This document shows positions 36,211 to 47,975 of a DNA stretch of 64,000 nt, piece by piece. The stretch is from Typha latifolia (lineage: Eukaryota; Streptophyta; Magnoliopsida; Poales; Typhaceae), in NCBI GenBank assembly GCA_019914945.1, contig CM034109.1, positions 1,426,001 to 1,490,000 of the forward strand, read 5' to 3'. The position numbers were made by a program, and so were the translations under genes. How positions within the stretch are numbered: the stretch's first letter is position 1; each line of letters starts with the position of its first letter. The notes beneath the pieces are model-generated. The model saw nothing but the letters and a program-made list of their open reading frames with translations, had not been told where the DNA came from and did not search any database.

Positions 36211-37644
36211 TCATGATAATAGAAAAGTTTAGTGGAGGGTGCACCTGTCCTACCACAGCAATCATGTTCATTAAGCTGAACATTTGCAGGTTGGCATTTC
36301 CATCCTCTATCGACCATATTGTAAATGAACTTATTGCCATCCAACTCTGGAGTAAGAAATGCTGGAACTCGTCTTCTGTTCACCATACTTGTGTTTTTTT
36401 TAACCACCAGACAGTGGAGTAATGCAAATATATCACAGCCTCAAAATTGCAGAAAATTTGTTGGTGGATAGAGATGACAGTGAATAATTCAACAAAACTT
36501 CCTAATGTTTCTTGTGGACAAAGTATTAACCTAAACATCAATCTTTTTTTGGATATTTCACTACTTACCTAAGTGGTAGAGACACTTTCTATCCTGCTAG
36601 GTGGTTAAAGATTTAATGCTTAACTATGGTGGTGTGGAAACTCACAAGTTAATTGAAGGCTCCAATAGGGATATATGTACAAGTATATCAATCAGGTTAG
36701 TTTATACTATCTATTTCGAGTGTGACTGGCAAGCCCTCAGTGTTCTTGAGATTGCATTGCTTAATTTGTAACTGCAGTTTGTTCTTTGAAAGTGAAAGCT
36801 TTGGATTTCAAGATGATAGAATTGGATCATCAAAATTAACCCGTGCGTGGATTTCGGGTTGTTTGATGCTATTATAACTATTAATTGGGGTTGTAATATA
36901 TCAAGCAACATTCAGTCTGTTCATGTTAAAATCTTTGAACACTTCTGAAGGTTTCCACTGAGGGTGTCTGCAATAAATTTTTCGGAAATGCGAGATCAAT
37001 CAAGTTAAATGCATGAGAAGAGAAGGTTACAAATTCATTAGAAAGTGGGTGGCAGTATATTTAACAGAAGTTGCCGCCGAAGGCTAATGGGATTGCGCTT
37101 AGATAGTTAAAGGAGTTCATGCTGTATGAATATTCTTGAGTTTGAACTGCAACCGCATCAGTTTAAATAATAATAATAATAATGATAAAATTCTCAAAAA
37201 ATAAAATAAAATAAATGGGGACATGATTAAGTTTCCATTTTTCGCGCAAAAATAATAGTTGTCAAGGAAGGGAGTCTAAAATGGACATCCCAGCAAATCA
37301 GCAACCCTAATATTCACTTCTATCACAAAGAACATTTTATTACCCAAATTGCACAATCCAAAGAATGAAGCGAATTTCTCCATGAGAAACTTGTGTGCCA
37401 TTACAATTTCTAAAATGGTGTGAATATCATAGCAAATCTAATTTTGTCTCTCCTTTCAGAGCTAAATTACAATTTCTACATCAATTTCATCAAAAGAAAA
37501 TGAAAGATATATAATGAGGGAACAGTGCATCCAAATGCACATAAATTCTCATAACGGTTGGCAATTAAAAATATATATCCACTATACTGCCTTAAATGGA
37601 GCTTTTCACACCTTGAAACTTAATAAGTTCTGCAGGGACACTTC
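36211..37644. other. convergent intergenic region with the 3' ends of BGAL9 and RIN4-like genes
   Basis: It holds the presumed 3' untranslated regions of two genes that face each other. The DNA is AT-rich. I saw no further exon, clear transposon or convincing polyadenylation signal, and short frames here are not credible genes. Confidence 0.45.
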
Positions 37645-40600
37645 TCACAGTCCAAGCCAGCTGAAGCATGAGCATTTCTGAAACGGGAGAACATATTTTA
37701 GACTGCAGAAATATGACATACATATATTGCACTAATTAAAGGCAGAGTAAGCAATTCCTTGTAAAGAAAATCATAAGAAAGATTCACTACAACAAATAAG
37801 TGGATTTTAAGAGTATGAGAACAAACAAGAATCCAGTTTAAACATTCAGATGATTTCTTATTCAGAAGCTTTCAAGTGTGACAAGAATCCATATGGAGTT
37901 CTTCAAATTTGGATGATCACAATATTTTCTAACAGAGATTTTAGTTCAGGAAGAACTACATATTCAAATGCATAGAGATGAGCCTTGCACCTTGACTTGA
38001 GGGCTTTTATTCTTTTCATGACTGGTAGGGTACGGTGACCTGCCAGGAATCATTGGCGATGCTCGATCCTCTCTCAGCTTCTTGAAGATGCCAGTATAAC
38101 TGTCACCCGATTCAGCCTTATTGTCATCCCAGCTACCAAATGGCGGCACTGCCAAGTCTTGTTCTGGCTGTTATGTTAAAGAAAGCAAGACCATCTTATT
38201 AGTAACTACATCTCTGTGTATTTATACATGAAAGATTAAATGAGAGTAAGAAGCCAAGACTCTACAGATTCATTCCCTCGTCCACCGTGCTTCCTTCCAA
38301 CTTTTCCTGGGGCATTTGAAGCATGCTTATCAGATGAAGTTCTTCTTTCAGCAGAATGATTTGATTCACCTCTATATGTAGGCTTTGATTGATGAATTGG
38401 ATTGAGTGGAGATTGGTTAGCACTCATTCTGTTTGGCCTCCTTTCAGGAGTGGCATTGTTTGCTTGGCCCTTGTATTGCTGTTCGTGACGAAGAGAAGGT
38501 CCTGCTGATCGTCGGGAATCAGTTTCTTGCCTCTTCGCAGATGCTACATCCTTCGGTTTTGGATTTCCAGTCTCAATTCTAGGTGCAGATGCATCAGCAG
38601 GTTTTGAATTAGTTTCAGCATTTTGATTAGTATCTTTCGGATTGATCACCATGCCAGTGTTTCTTTTTTTTCGAGCATCGTCAAAGTATTGTGTGTAAGG
38701 GACATCGCCAGAACCCCATTTGCCAAACTCAGGAACATTAGCTTGCTGTTCAAACAAAGTTAATTTAGCAATTGTTATTTCACTGATGAAGAGGAGTTAA
38801 AGACCAAAAGAAACATAAAGAAATCATCGGAAGACATTGCTATTTCAGACATGTTGGGTGGTCTCACTCCAAATTCAGATTAAATGCACCAGCAAGTTTC
38901 ATTCATTCCAGTTCATTTGATAATGAAGCAGTACAGTTATATTCTATTTCCTGCATTGAGTTTTTGATCAAATGCAAAGCAAATAAGGTTCCCAATGAGT
39001 TCATTATTGATTTTAAACGTTCATAAAGTCGTCGATAAGGAAGAAAGCTAATAAAAAATCTTGATTGACTGATTCTAACATTTGTTACTAATCAACGCAA
39101 AAACTTCAGATGCCATACTTCCATCTCCCTATCTTCAATCTAATTGATGCCAAACCATTGGAAAAGAAGTCCTCTCATGTTGTCCACTATATCTGCTACA
39201 GTCAAATTTATCAGATTTCTCTCGAGTTATTTAACCGTGACATTGAAGATAACTCTTCTCTAAATAATTTTTTCTCTAACTCTTAGTCATCATTAGTCTT
39301 GTTCTTATCCAAACCCCTTCTTTTCGCAGAATGAATTTTTCTGATAAAAAAGGGCCTGCAAGGAATGAGTTCATTGAACAATACTATGTTCAAATGTTTA
39401 CTGACACTAGAAATAACTTCTTCATGAAGATCTTTTAGAATTACTGGGCTATAAGAATATAAAAACTATACCAACTCAATATCTAAACAACAACAAAACT
39501 CTAAGGTGATGTTTACTTGGCACATAAGGGGAAGGGGTACTTAATAGTGAATTATGCCTCCCTTCTATATTTAAACAAACGACCACTTATACGCATTTTG
39601 GCCAAGTCTTACATAAAGTAGGCCATGCGAAAGTTTATACATGAAATCTTATCTCGGGCGAAATAAATGTGATAAGGATATGTGAACAAGAATAAGAGAG
39701 ATATTTACCAATTTACCCTTTTATACTATTCAAAATAATGATATTTCCTTATAAAATAGCAAGCATAATATCTTACAATAAACTAATAATAATTATTATA
39801 TTATTATAGAGTAAATAATATTCCCTCTACCAAAATAACTTTTCTAATATTTTTAAGCACAAAAATCTGAAAAGTAATTATCTATTTTATATAAGGAAAA
39901 TTTCTGATAATAATTTAAAAAAACATATGATATTTAATGATTATAATGTATCAATTAATTTTATTTGTTTAGTTATATTAAATATATTATAACTAATACA
40001 CTCAGATGGGCATTACGGTAATTGACATAGAAAATTATCAACAGTACCAGTATGCATAAATATAAACAGTTACCTAATTTACATATAAAAAAGTCAAAAA
40101 ACTTATCCAACTTGTTCTTGATTAGCTTTACTCACCAACCAAACAAGGTATCAAAGTATTAGTTGTTTATGTCCAGCTCCAATTCAAGCAGTATATATAC
40201 TACATAATTCAGAGAAAAGAAGGATTTGATTCTAAAAAGAACAAGATTAACAGGAAAATGAGAAGAACCTAAAAGATTACAAGCAAATAATTTAGCAAGG
40301 ATTTCTACCATACTCTAAAACTATCTCTCTGAAACCAAACAAAGGAACCATGGCCACTTTGGCCAGGGGATGGATCAACAAACACAAATATGAGCAATTT
40401 TTCTCCTAATTATATTGCATCTTAATCCAGGTTACCACTAATCTCTTTTCCTTAACCCTCTACAACTTATTCAAGATTCTATTCGCTCTAATCGAGAATT
40501 ATCAAATCAAAACCCAAACCCAGACAATCTGTCTGAGAACAGCAGAGTTGAAGTCTCCAGCACAATCTAATCAATAATAAACATCAAATATTCACATGCC

Positions 40601-40788
40601 AAGAAGAATCAAAGAAACAAAAGAGGAATAAAGAACCAGATGCCCAAAGAATCTAACTTTTTCTTTCTTCCCTTTTATTCGGATAAAAACCTCAGAAGAG
40701 AAAAGGGCTTCAACTTTCTTAGCAGTCACCAAAAAGTTCACATCCAAACGCATGCAGTTCAAAGTGAAGAGAAAGCACTCACCGCCAT
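37645..40788 (-). CDS. RIN4: RIN4-like NOI-domain protein (RPM1-interacting protein 4 family), 4 exons, 231 aa
   Basis: RIN4 proteins are plasma-membrane-tethered regulators of basal and effector-triggered immunity and are targets of bacterial effectors. Minus-strand exons: 40788-40783 (Met-Ala only), 38745-38266, 38167-37991 and 37677-37645, all phase 0, stop TGA. The N-terminal NOI motif begins at residue 6 (VPEFGKW) and continues VPYTQYFDDAR. The C-terminal NOI begins at 169 (VPPFGSW), with SYTGIFKKLREDR at 185-197. Both match the VPxFGxW core that the AvrRpt2 protease cuts in Arabidopsis RIN4. Thr187 aligns with the regulatory Thr166 of Arabidopsis RIN4. The tail KCSCFSWLGL supplies cysteines suited to lipid anchoring. 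The middle (about 40-162) is polar, basic and probably disordered. The two-codon first exon and a 2-kb intron 1 explain why no long frame shows the start. The exon-3 donor is my choice (AAG|GTGCAA); CAA|GTCAAG six bases earlier is the alternative. Confidence 0.9.
39500..40155. mobile_element. possible foldback element in intron 1 of the RIN4-like gene
   Basis: The left end ('ggtgatgtttacttggcaca') and the reverse complement of the right end ('ccttgtttggttggtgagta') match imperfectly. The inside is AT-rich and non-coding. Termini of the 'tgtttggttgg' type are common in plant hAT-like MITEs, which is only a suggestion. Confidence 0.4.
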
Positions 40789-40929
40789 CAGAAGATGATA
40801 GTTTTTCCTCCCAAAAGGACTAAAGATGCCTCCTTTCTCCTTCCAACTACTTCTTCCTCTCCTTTCCCGGTATAAAAAGAAGTCGCCTTCTCCTTAGACG
40901 CGGAACCGAAGACTTATTTGGAGACCCCC

Positions 40930-40933
<4 letters not shown>

Positions 40934-40982
<49 letters not shown>
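40934..40982 (-). repeat. (GA)n microsatellite upstream of the RIN4-like ATG
   Basis: About 24 GA units, which read as (CT)n on the coding strand, lie 146-194 bases before the ATG at 40788. A smaller GA tract follows at 41002-41018. Pyrimidine-rich tracts are frequent in plant core promoters and 5' leaders, so it may lie in the leader or promoter. Confidence 0.9.
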
Positions 40983-40987
<5 letters not shown>

Positions 40988-41159
40988 TAAGAAGAGATGT
41001 TAGAGAGAGAGAGAGAAGGGGGGAATAGAGAAGGGAAAGAAGACCGTTGACTCGCGCCACCCAGCCGTGTTTGATGTCTTCAAACGTATTCAAAAACGTG
41101 CTGATATCCGCATACATACATACATAGATACAGACATGCATGCATTTCATACATCTATA

Positions 41160-43213
41160 GTGTTAGGAAATTTCTATTTCAACCCCTCCATTGTTTTCTT
41201 ATTTATAATCCAACCCTCTGTTTTTTTGGGGGGCTATCTAAAACACCCTTCTCTGTTAGTTTTCTTCATGGAAGATCATTCTATTAGTAGAGTTTATCTT
41301 AACATACTTTTGTACGAGATTAAATACGATCCAAGGTGTTCTCTCAGATAAGAAATTAATAACGGGTAAACAGAAGGGTCTAATTGGCTAATGCCAAAAG
41401 CAAATTTGGGGTGGAATGAAAATAATAGAAAAAATAAATAAAGGAAGGGGTAAAATAAAATATTTCCTGTGGTGTACTTCTTAATGGATAGTCACTATCT
41501 TTCTGAAACCTAACCCTATATTTGGGTGACCCAATTTTGATTTCCAAAGGCCATGTTGGAATGCTGGCATTTTGTATAATGATTTTTAAATCATCCCCAT
41601 AGAGTAATGCTATAAGTTTATTTGTCTTATTTTGTTTAAATTAATTACTTATTATCATTAAAATTAAATATTAAACTATTAAAACTATAGGGCTATTTAT
41701 TTATTTGAGAAATAACGGGCATGGTCCGATTAAGATATTAAGGAGAAGATATTATAAAGGGAGGAGAATGAGAAAAAGGAAATAGGACAAAGAGGGGTAG
41801 GTAATATGACTCCCATTTTTGCCATAGACTAGTAAATTCTAAATAGAAGCCAACCGGAGTGAGCCTGAGATATTTCATTCAACTCCAATTTAAATGAAGT
41901 TATTAGGAGTTTGGAAGGAGCTCAAGTGTTTATTAACATCATTCATCATCAACACACTTGCATTTAGGCAATAAGTGCTTTAGACAGTCATCTTAGAAAA
42001 TATCTAATATTGAAATAATGTGATCATATTCTTGATGAATGGCCACAACTTCCTTTGATGATATTCAAACTATTTATGATAGTTTGGATATGGTTAATAT
42101 GTAAGGTGAGATTTCTGAAAAGTTTTAGGTTTTCAATTGACAAATGTGTACTAGGCCAAGTATAGGCTTCATTTAGTGTTTATGGTTAAGTTCAAATAAT
42201 TCATAGTCACCCATTGTGAGGTCCTAATTTGAAACCAATATCATAATATCCCCCACCTACGCATTGAATCTTACTTTATACTCCTCATTAACTCGCTCAA
42301 TGGTGTTCATAATCTCCCTCGAGCTATTGTGATCTTGGCTGAAAATTATTGATTCTTCATCTCATCTGTTTATATGTATTATCTCTCGTGTTTATCGCAA
42401 AGCCAATAAATATATATATATTAGCTAACGAACTTTGTTTGAGTAATAAGTTATAATACTGAAAGAATTTTAAAAATATCCTCAACCGAGTCATACTAAG
42501 GACATTTTAGTTATTTTAAAAATAAGAATATTTTAATTATTTTAGAAATAAAATATTTTTACTTTATGAAATATTCTCGTGGTTCAGCACATATTCGCTA
42601 AATCATAAGGCTCGATTTATAAATAGTGATAGGGTGTAAACCGTAATTTTATTAAAATGCAGGGTGTTATATATAAATTTCCCTAAATAAAAATATAATT
42701 ACATCTTAAACCCCTAAACTTATTTTGTCCATTTCCGAGTAGACTATTGATCCACGAAACTATAAAAATGACCTCCAAAAATGTCTCTTTTATTAATCAT
42801 TTATGATAATCTCCTATATTTTAGGAAAGAAAAAGAATGGTTACTTAATATATATTTTTTTGTAAATATAGTCAAAGAAAGAGATGTTTTATTATATTTA
42901 TATATTATAATATTATGATGGGTAGATTAGTTGATGTGGAATAGATATGATAGATGGTGCTGTGATGGATAGATTGATCGAATGAATACATTAATCATTG
43001 AAGTGATCTCAACACTCCAATTTTAATAACATGAAGATAAGATATAAAATTTGGTGTTGGAATAATTTCCCAGAGTTGATCAATAATTTTAATTACGAAA
43101 ATGATAGAGGTCATGATCTTATTTCAACACTATAATTATATTAAAATATATATTAACCAATTACCAAGTCTTAATCAATATTATGCCAGTCTTTGGTGCT
43201 ACTGAGATATAGT
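41160..43213. other. intergenic AT-rich DNA, no gene seen
   Basis: No exon-like segment or long frame was found. A stretch near 42600-42680 has words like those at the ends of family F ('agggtgtaaaccgtaatttt', 'cagggtgttatatataaatt') but no clear partner. Confidence 0.45.
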
Positions 43214-43218
43214 ATCAC

Positions 43219-44192
43219 TGGCACGATCTAACCTCGGGCTATGGAGCTCTGATACCAGCTTGATACGATCTCCCATTTAGGCTAATGTTCGATATCTTCC
43301 AATTTCTTGATCTTGACTATATCTGGCACGGAACTTTGAAATAAGATCCCGAAATATGCTGCCGTCGGATCAACGTGAAATTTTTTTATGTTGTAGCCCC
43401 GGAAAAGAGCTTTCCAACAAATCTAGTTTCATGGGAATCAGATGTGGGGATCTCGAGATATTGTCCGATTAATGGATAAAGGTTAGGGTGGTCTGTTTTG
43501 GATCCGTGGATAGAGGCACGTGATCCTAGGTGATAATGGTTGAAGGTGGACCGGCGTTAATGGGGTGGCACCGGTGAAAAGTGGTGGTGGAAGGGTTATG
43601 GTTGATGGAAGGGTTAGGGCAAGTGTCAGATAGATTGGAAGAAGGGGGAGGAGAGGGCCACCCCTAAGAGACTAAGGTGATTGGTCGGTCGAGGGAGGTT
43701 AGAAGCGGCGTCGCCGGGGATTGAGAGAACATGAGCGAAGAAGACGAAGGAGGCAAGGCAAAACTCAATCTTAATAATCATTAATGACTTTGGTTGTCAT
43801 CCACATCCTTTTAGAGGCTAACCAACAACTCAAATTAACCCTAACAATATAATTTTCGCCGACCGCGTTCGAACGCACCCGACCGCGTTCGAACGCACCG
43901 AGTTCGCTCCTCTGGATTTGCGAACGCGATGCAGGCATTCGAACGCGCGATCGAACACGCCTGTCGGTATTTGCGAACGTGATGCAGGCATTCACAGTGC
44001 GTTACAGTGCACTCTCTTCACCCATGTTCATAACCCCGTTCACAAACCGCGTTCGAACTCACTCCACCCGCGTTCGAACGCGACTTACAGAAAACTTATT
44101 TTAATAGAAATTAAACACTCAAACATGAAACAAAAATACTCCTTAAGTGAATCAATGCTCGAGACGACGTCGGTGAAGTCTGAATCGTATCA
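43219..44192 (-). mobile_element. LTR-derived relic L1 (974 bp) with 5-bp target duplication
   Basis: The element begins TGGCACGATC and ends ATCGTATCA. It is bounded by identical ATCAC at 43214-43218 and 44193-44197. TG...CA borders and a 5-bp duplication are hallmarks of LTR retrotransposon insertion. At 43246-43257 it has GCTCTGATACCA, the 3' end of initiator tRNA-Met, so on the minus strand it is the primer-binding site TGGTATCAGAGC. That site is followed at 43261 by a second LTR-type border (TGATACGATC). The interior carries five TTCGAA palindromes (43860-44090). It has no protein coding. It may be a solo LTR carrying an extra primer-site copy, or a tiny TRIM-type element. Confidence 0.8.
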
Positions 44193-44657
44193 ATCACCAA
44201 ATAACTTATATGTGCAAAGGAAAATTTTTAAATAGCAAATTATATTTTAGTCATTTCCAGATTAACAACACCTCATCTTTGATCTATTTGTTGTTAGGCT
44301 CTTCTATTTTGTTAATAATACTTAGATGACACTCTCACTAACTATTTTTAATGCAAGATTAGGAATTATTTAATAATATAATTATATTTAAACTCCTAAT
44401 TATCACTTTTTTTCACATGCCTAAAACTCTTGAACTATTAAAAATTGCTCATTCTTTTGATGTCATAGATAAAAAATTTGAGAAAACTAACATATCTTTT
44501 GAGAAGGTAAATATTTAATAAATTATTTTATTTTTCAAAATATAAGAGTAAACATGTCATATAATTGATGTACGTGACTCGTATGTGATAATTTATATAT
44601 GGAAAAGATAATAGAAACCTATTTGAATGAGTGTTTGAGATGTTTTTAATAGTTCAG

Positions 44658-45392
44658 TGATACGATCCTTCCTCGGCTATAGGCTCTGATACCAGCTTGA
44701 TACGAACCCTCTTTTGGTGCTATGGCTCTGATACCAGATTGTTACGATCTTGCACGGAACTTTAAGATAAGATCCCGAAATATCCCGCCGTTGGATCACT
44801 GTGAAATTTTGATATGTTGTAGGCCCGGAAAAGAGCTTTCCAACGGATCTAGTTTCAGGCGAATCGGAGTTGGGGATCTCGAGATATCGTTCGTTTAGTA
44901 GACGAACGTCAGGATACTCTATTTTTGGATTCCGTGGATGAAGGCACGAAATCCTGGGTAATGGTGGATTGTGGAGGGCCGGTGTTGATGGGGTGGCACC
45001 GGTGTAAAAGTGATGGTGGAAGGGTTATGGATGATGGAAAGGTTAGGGATAGCGATGGATAAATTGGAAGAAGGGGGAGAAGAGGGCCACTCCTAAGGGA
45101 CTAGGGTGATTGGCCTGTCGAGGGAGATTAGAAGCGGCGTCGTCGGGGAGATTGAGGGAACGGGAGCGAAGAAGATGGAGGCAAGGCAAACTCAATTCTC
45201 AATAATCAATTCCTAATTTTGGTTGCCCTACACATACTTTTATAGGCTAACCAACAACTCAATCTTATCCTAAAACACAATCTTATTCTAAAACTCAATC
45301 TTATCCTAAAACACAATCTTATCCTAAAACTCAATCTTATTCTAAGGTAAATCCAAACTCGAGACGACGTCGGTGAAGTCCGAATCGTATCA
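44658..45392 (-). mobile_element. LTR-derived relic L2 (735 bp) with 5-bp target duplication
   Basis: A second copy of the same family: it starts TGATACGATC, ends ATCGTATCA, and is flanked by identical TTCAG at 44653-44657 and 45393-45397. Its left end carries three border-like words (44658, 44698, 44740) spaced about 41 bp apart. The first two are followed by GCTCTGATACCA (44683-44694 and 44725-44736). The middle aligns well with L1 ('ccggaaaagagctttccaac', near 44825). The TTCGAA-rich part of L1 is replaced by an 18-bp minisatellite. Confidence 0.8.
45257..45346. repeat. 18-bp minisatellite inside relic L2
   Basis: Five units of 18 bp alternate between 'actcaatcttatcctaaa' and 'acacaatcttatcctaaa' with single-base changes. 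They occupy the place where relic L1 has its TTCGAA palindromes. Confidence 0.9.
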
Positions 45393-45397
45393 TTCAG

Positions 45398-46719
45398 TGA
45401 ATTTATGTATCACAAGAAAAAATTCAGAGAGATATGTAAAAACCTGTGAAAGTTTAAGACTCTAAGTATAATTAACCTTTATTTAATTTTATAAATAAAG
45501 TTATAAAATACCACTGGCGAATAGCTAATTTCTACAACTTGTAAGTTCCCAAATCCCTTTTTATATACATTTTTGAGATAATTATTTCTAACCACTTTTA
45601 TTATCTACATAAATCCTCCTAAACTAAGAAAAATATCTACGATAGACCGAAAAAAAAATAATTACGTAGGAAGGACGAATTTTCTAAGTCAGAAGTTCTA
45701 CCCGGTAAAAAAAAAATAGAAAGTGTATATAAAAAATAAATATTAATTTATGTAGGCTAAACATATATATTTTTTGCTTCTAAAATAAATATCCCTTAAA
45801 TCTTTAACTAAATTAGGAGGAGCTTTTTACAAAGTATATTTTTTCGGACACTTATAAATACCCGCCTAAATTCAAATCTTCAATTCGATATCTCTCTCTA
45901 GTTTATTAATCGTAATATAATATCTCTTTCTATTTTATTCAATTATATTGTATTAAACTTTGTTTTATGCATGGTATAAAGCATATTAGCATTTTAAATT
46001 CAACAAAAAAAAATTACCAACTAATAAAGTCCAATAATGAAATTAATTTCTTTTATACTTTATTCTTGAATTATATTATTCCACAAATGAATTCTTTGGT
46101 CAAGTTCATTGAAGATTTTGACTAATCCAATCATAGTTTTGAATTCATTCTTTGGTCTCCCAATAAACACTGGAGTCAATTATTAGGTAGAGGTTTGATT
46201 CATCGTGTGAACGAATAAAAATAGGGTTGATTTGAGTTGATATAATTAATTATTTATCCAATTATCTCTTTCTCACAGGAAAAAAAAACTATGATTTCTA
46301 AATATTTGGAGTATGGAAAAGAAGAAGGAATTAGAAATAATATTGTATTAAAAGCTTATTAATATTAGAAATATATTATGAGGCTCATATTAAATAGTAT
46401 AAAAATAATTATAGTCAAAGAAATTCTTTTTATGCAATATAAATCCACTGCTTTCTTTGTCAAGTCAAAAATAATTTCTGAAGAAAAAGTCAAACATTGG
46501 CACACTTGCTTTGACAAAGATAGCTTATGCCCTAAAATATTATATATATATATATACTTGACTTAGCCAAGTCAATGCTTGGGTAGATGGTGTTAGGATT
46601 TCCAATCTTTAACAAGTCTAATATGCTTACATTAACTATATAATTATATTTTTAATTAGGTGTCATATTTGGATCATTTAATTTTATTACTAACTCCCTA
46701 CTTTTTTATTTTTTATTAT
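45398..46719. other. intergenic AT-rich DNA, no gene seen
   Basis: No exon-like segment, clear repeat border or credible reading frame was seen. There is a short (TA)n tract near 46542-46554. Confidence 0.45.
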
Positions 46720-47975
46720 AGAGATTTTTACAAATCAAATATTATATTTTACTTATTTTATGATTCGCACTCCATCTTTAAGGATTTTGTAATCTGACTC
46801 TTATTTTCCTCTATAATTCTCATTTAACACCTTGATATTATTTTGGCTAACCAATATTGACTAAATTATTCAAATACCTCCAACATTCCCCTTTTTATAT
46901 ATCTCTCCACCATCTTCCCTACCTACTTTATCCACTGTCCTCATCGTCGCCGTCGCCATCACCTTTCCTCGTCTTTCCCCCTCCCCGCCCTCTCTCTTCC
47001 TTCTCCCTTTCTTCTTCTTCTTTGGGAAGAGAAAAAGAAGACGAAGAAGATAGGGATAATTTAGATACTTAGGTATTTTATATATTATAATATAATATTT
47101 ATTTTCTAGTACCATCTAAGTTAATCCATAGGGATTTTTACAAATTAAATATTACATTTTACTTATTTTATGATTTGCACTCCATCTCTAAGGATTTTGT
47201 AATTTGACCCTTATTTTCCTCTATAATTCTCATTTAACACCTTGACATTATTTTGGCTAACCAATATTGACTAAATTACTAAAATATCCCCAACATTCCC
47301 TTTTTATTTTTTATATCTCTCCACCATCTTTCCCACCTATCTCATCCATTGTCCTCATCTTCGTCGTCGCCATTTCCATCACCTTTCTTTATCTTTCCCC
47401 CTCCCCCGTCCTCTCTCCTCCTCCTTCTCCTTTTCATCTTCTTCTTTGGAAAGAGAAAAAGAAGATAAAGAAGATAGAGATAATTTAGGTATTTATAAAT
47501 TATTTTATATATTATAATATAATATTTATTTTTTATTCTTTTTCTTTGGGAAGAGAAAAAGCAAATAAAGAAGATATGAATAATTTAGGTATTTATAAAT
47601 TATTTTATATATTATAATATAATATTTATTTTTTATTCTTTTTCTTTGGGAAGAGAAAAAGCAAATAAAGAAGATATGAATAATTTAGGTATTTATAAAT
47701 TATTTTATATATTATAATATAATATTTATTTTTTCCTTCTTCTTCTTTGGGAAGAGAAAGCAGATGAAGAAGAGAGGGGTAATTTAAGTATTTATAAATT
47801 ATTATATATATATATATATTATAATATAATATTTATTTTCTAGTACCATCTAAATTAATCCATAATATTAAATGAGAATTATAGCAAAAAAGAAAAAGTC
47901 CGGTTACAAAATCCTCAAAGATAAGTGTGAATCACAAAATAGATAAAATATAGGGTGTGATTTGTAAAATCTCAT
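46720..47975. mobile_element. MITE-like foldback element, family F copy 4 (expanded)
   Basis: The left end ('tagagatttttacaaatc') and the right end ('gggtgtgatttgtaaaatct') are inverses. The left half is duplicated: a second head starts near 47128 and repeats 46728 onward over about 400 bp. The centre is expanded by 100-bp tandem units. This makes it more than twice as long as the other family F copies. Confidence 0.8.
47441..47840. repeat. 100-bp tandem repeat, 4 copies, inside family F copy 4
   Basis: The motif 'cttctttggg/tttctttggg' recurs at 47441, 47541, 47641 and 47742. Units 2 and 3 are practically identical over 100 bp. Each unit contains 'gaataatttaggtatttata' and an AT-rich tract, so copy number probably changed recently. 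Confidence 0.9.

Noticed and set aside
38236..38757. 173-residue minus-strand frame taken as a single-exon gene
   Set aside because: Its first four codons are intron and its last nine read through a splice donor. The real protein joins four exons, as given for the RIN4-like gene.
43771..44235. Arg-rich frames on both strands in relic L1
   Set aside because: They arise from the repeated CGTTCGAACG palindromes and are not proteins.
43219..45392. L1 and L2 as the two LTRs of a single full-length retrotransposon
   Set aside because: Each has its own different target duplication (ATCAC and TTCAG), and the DNA between them encodes nothing, so they are separate insertions.
46857..47115. Overlapping frames on both strands with Ser/Pro or Arg/Glu-rich content
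   Set aside because: They reflect the pyrimidine-rich centre of foldback family F, and the same content recurs in its other copies.
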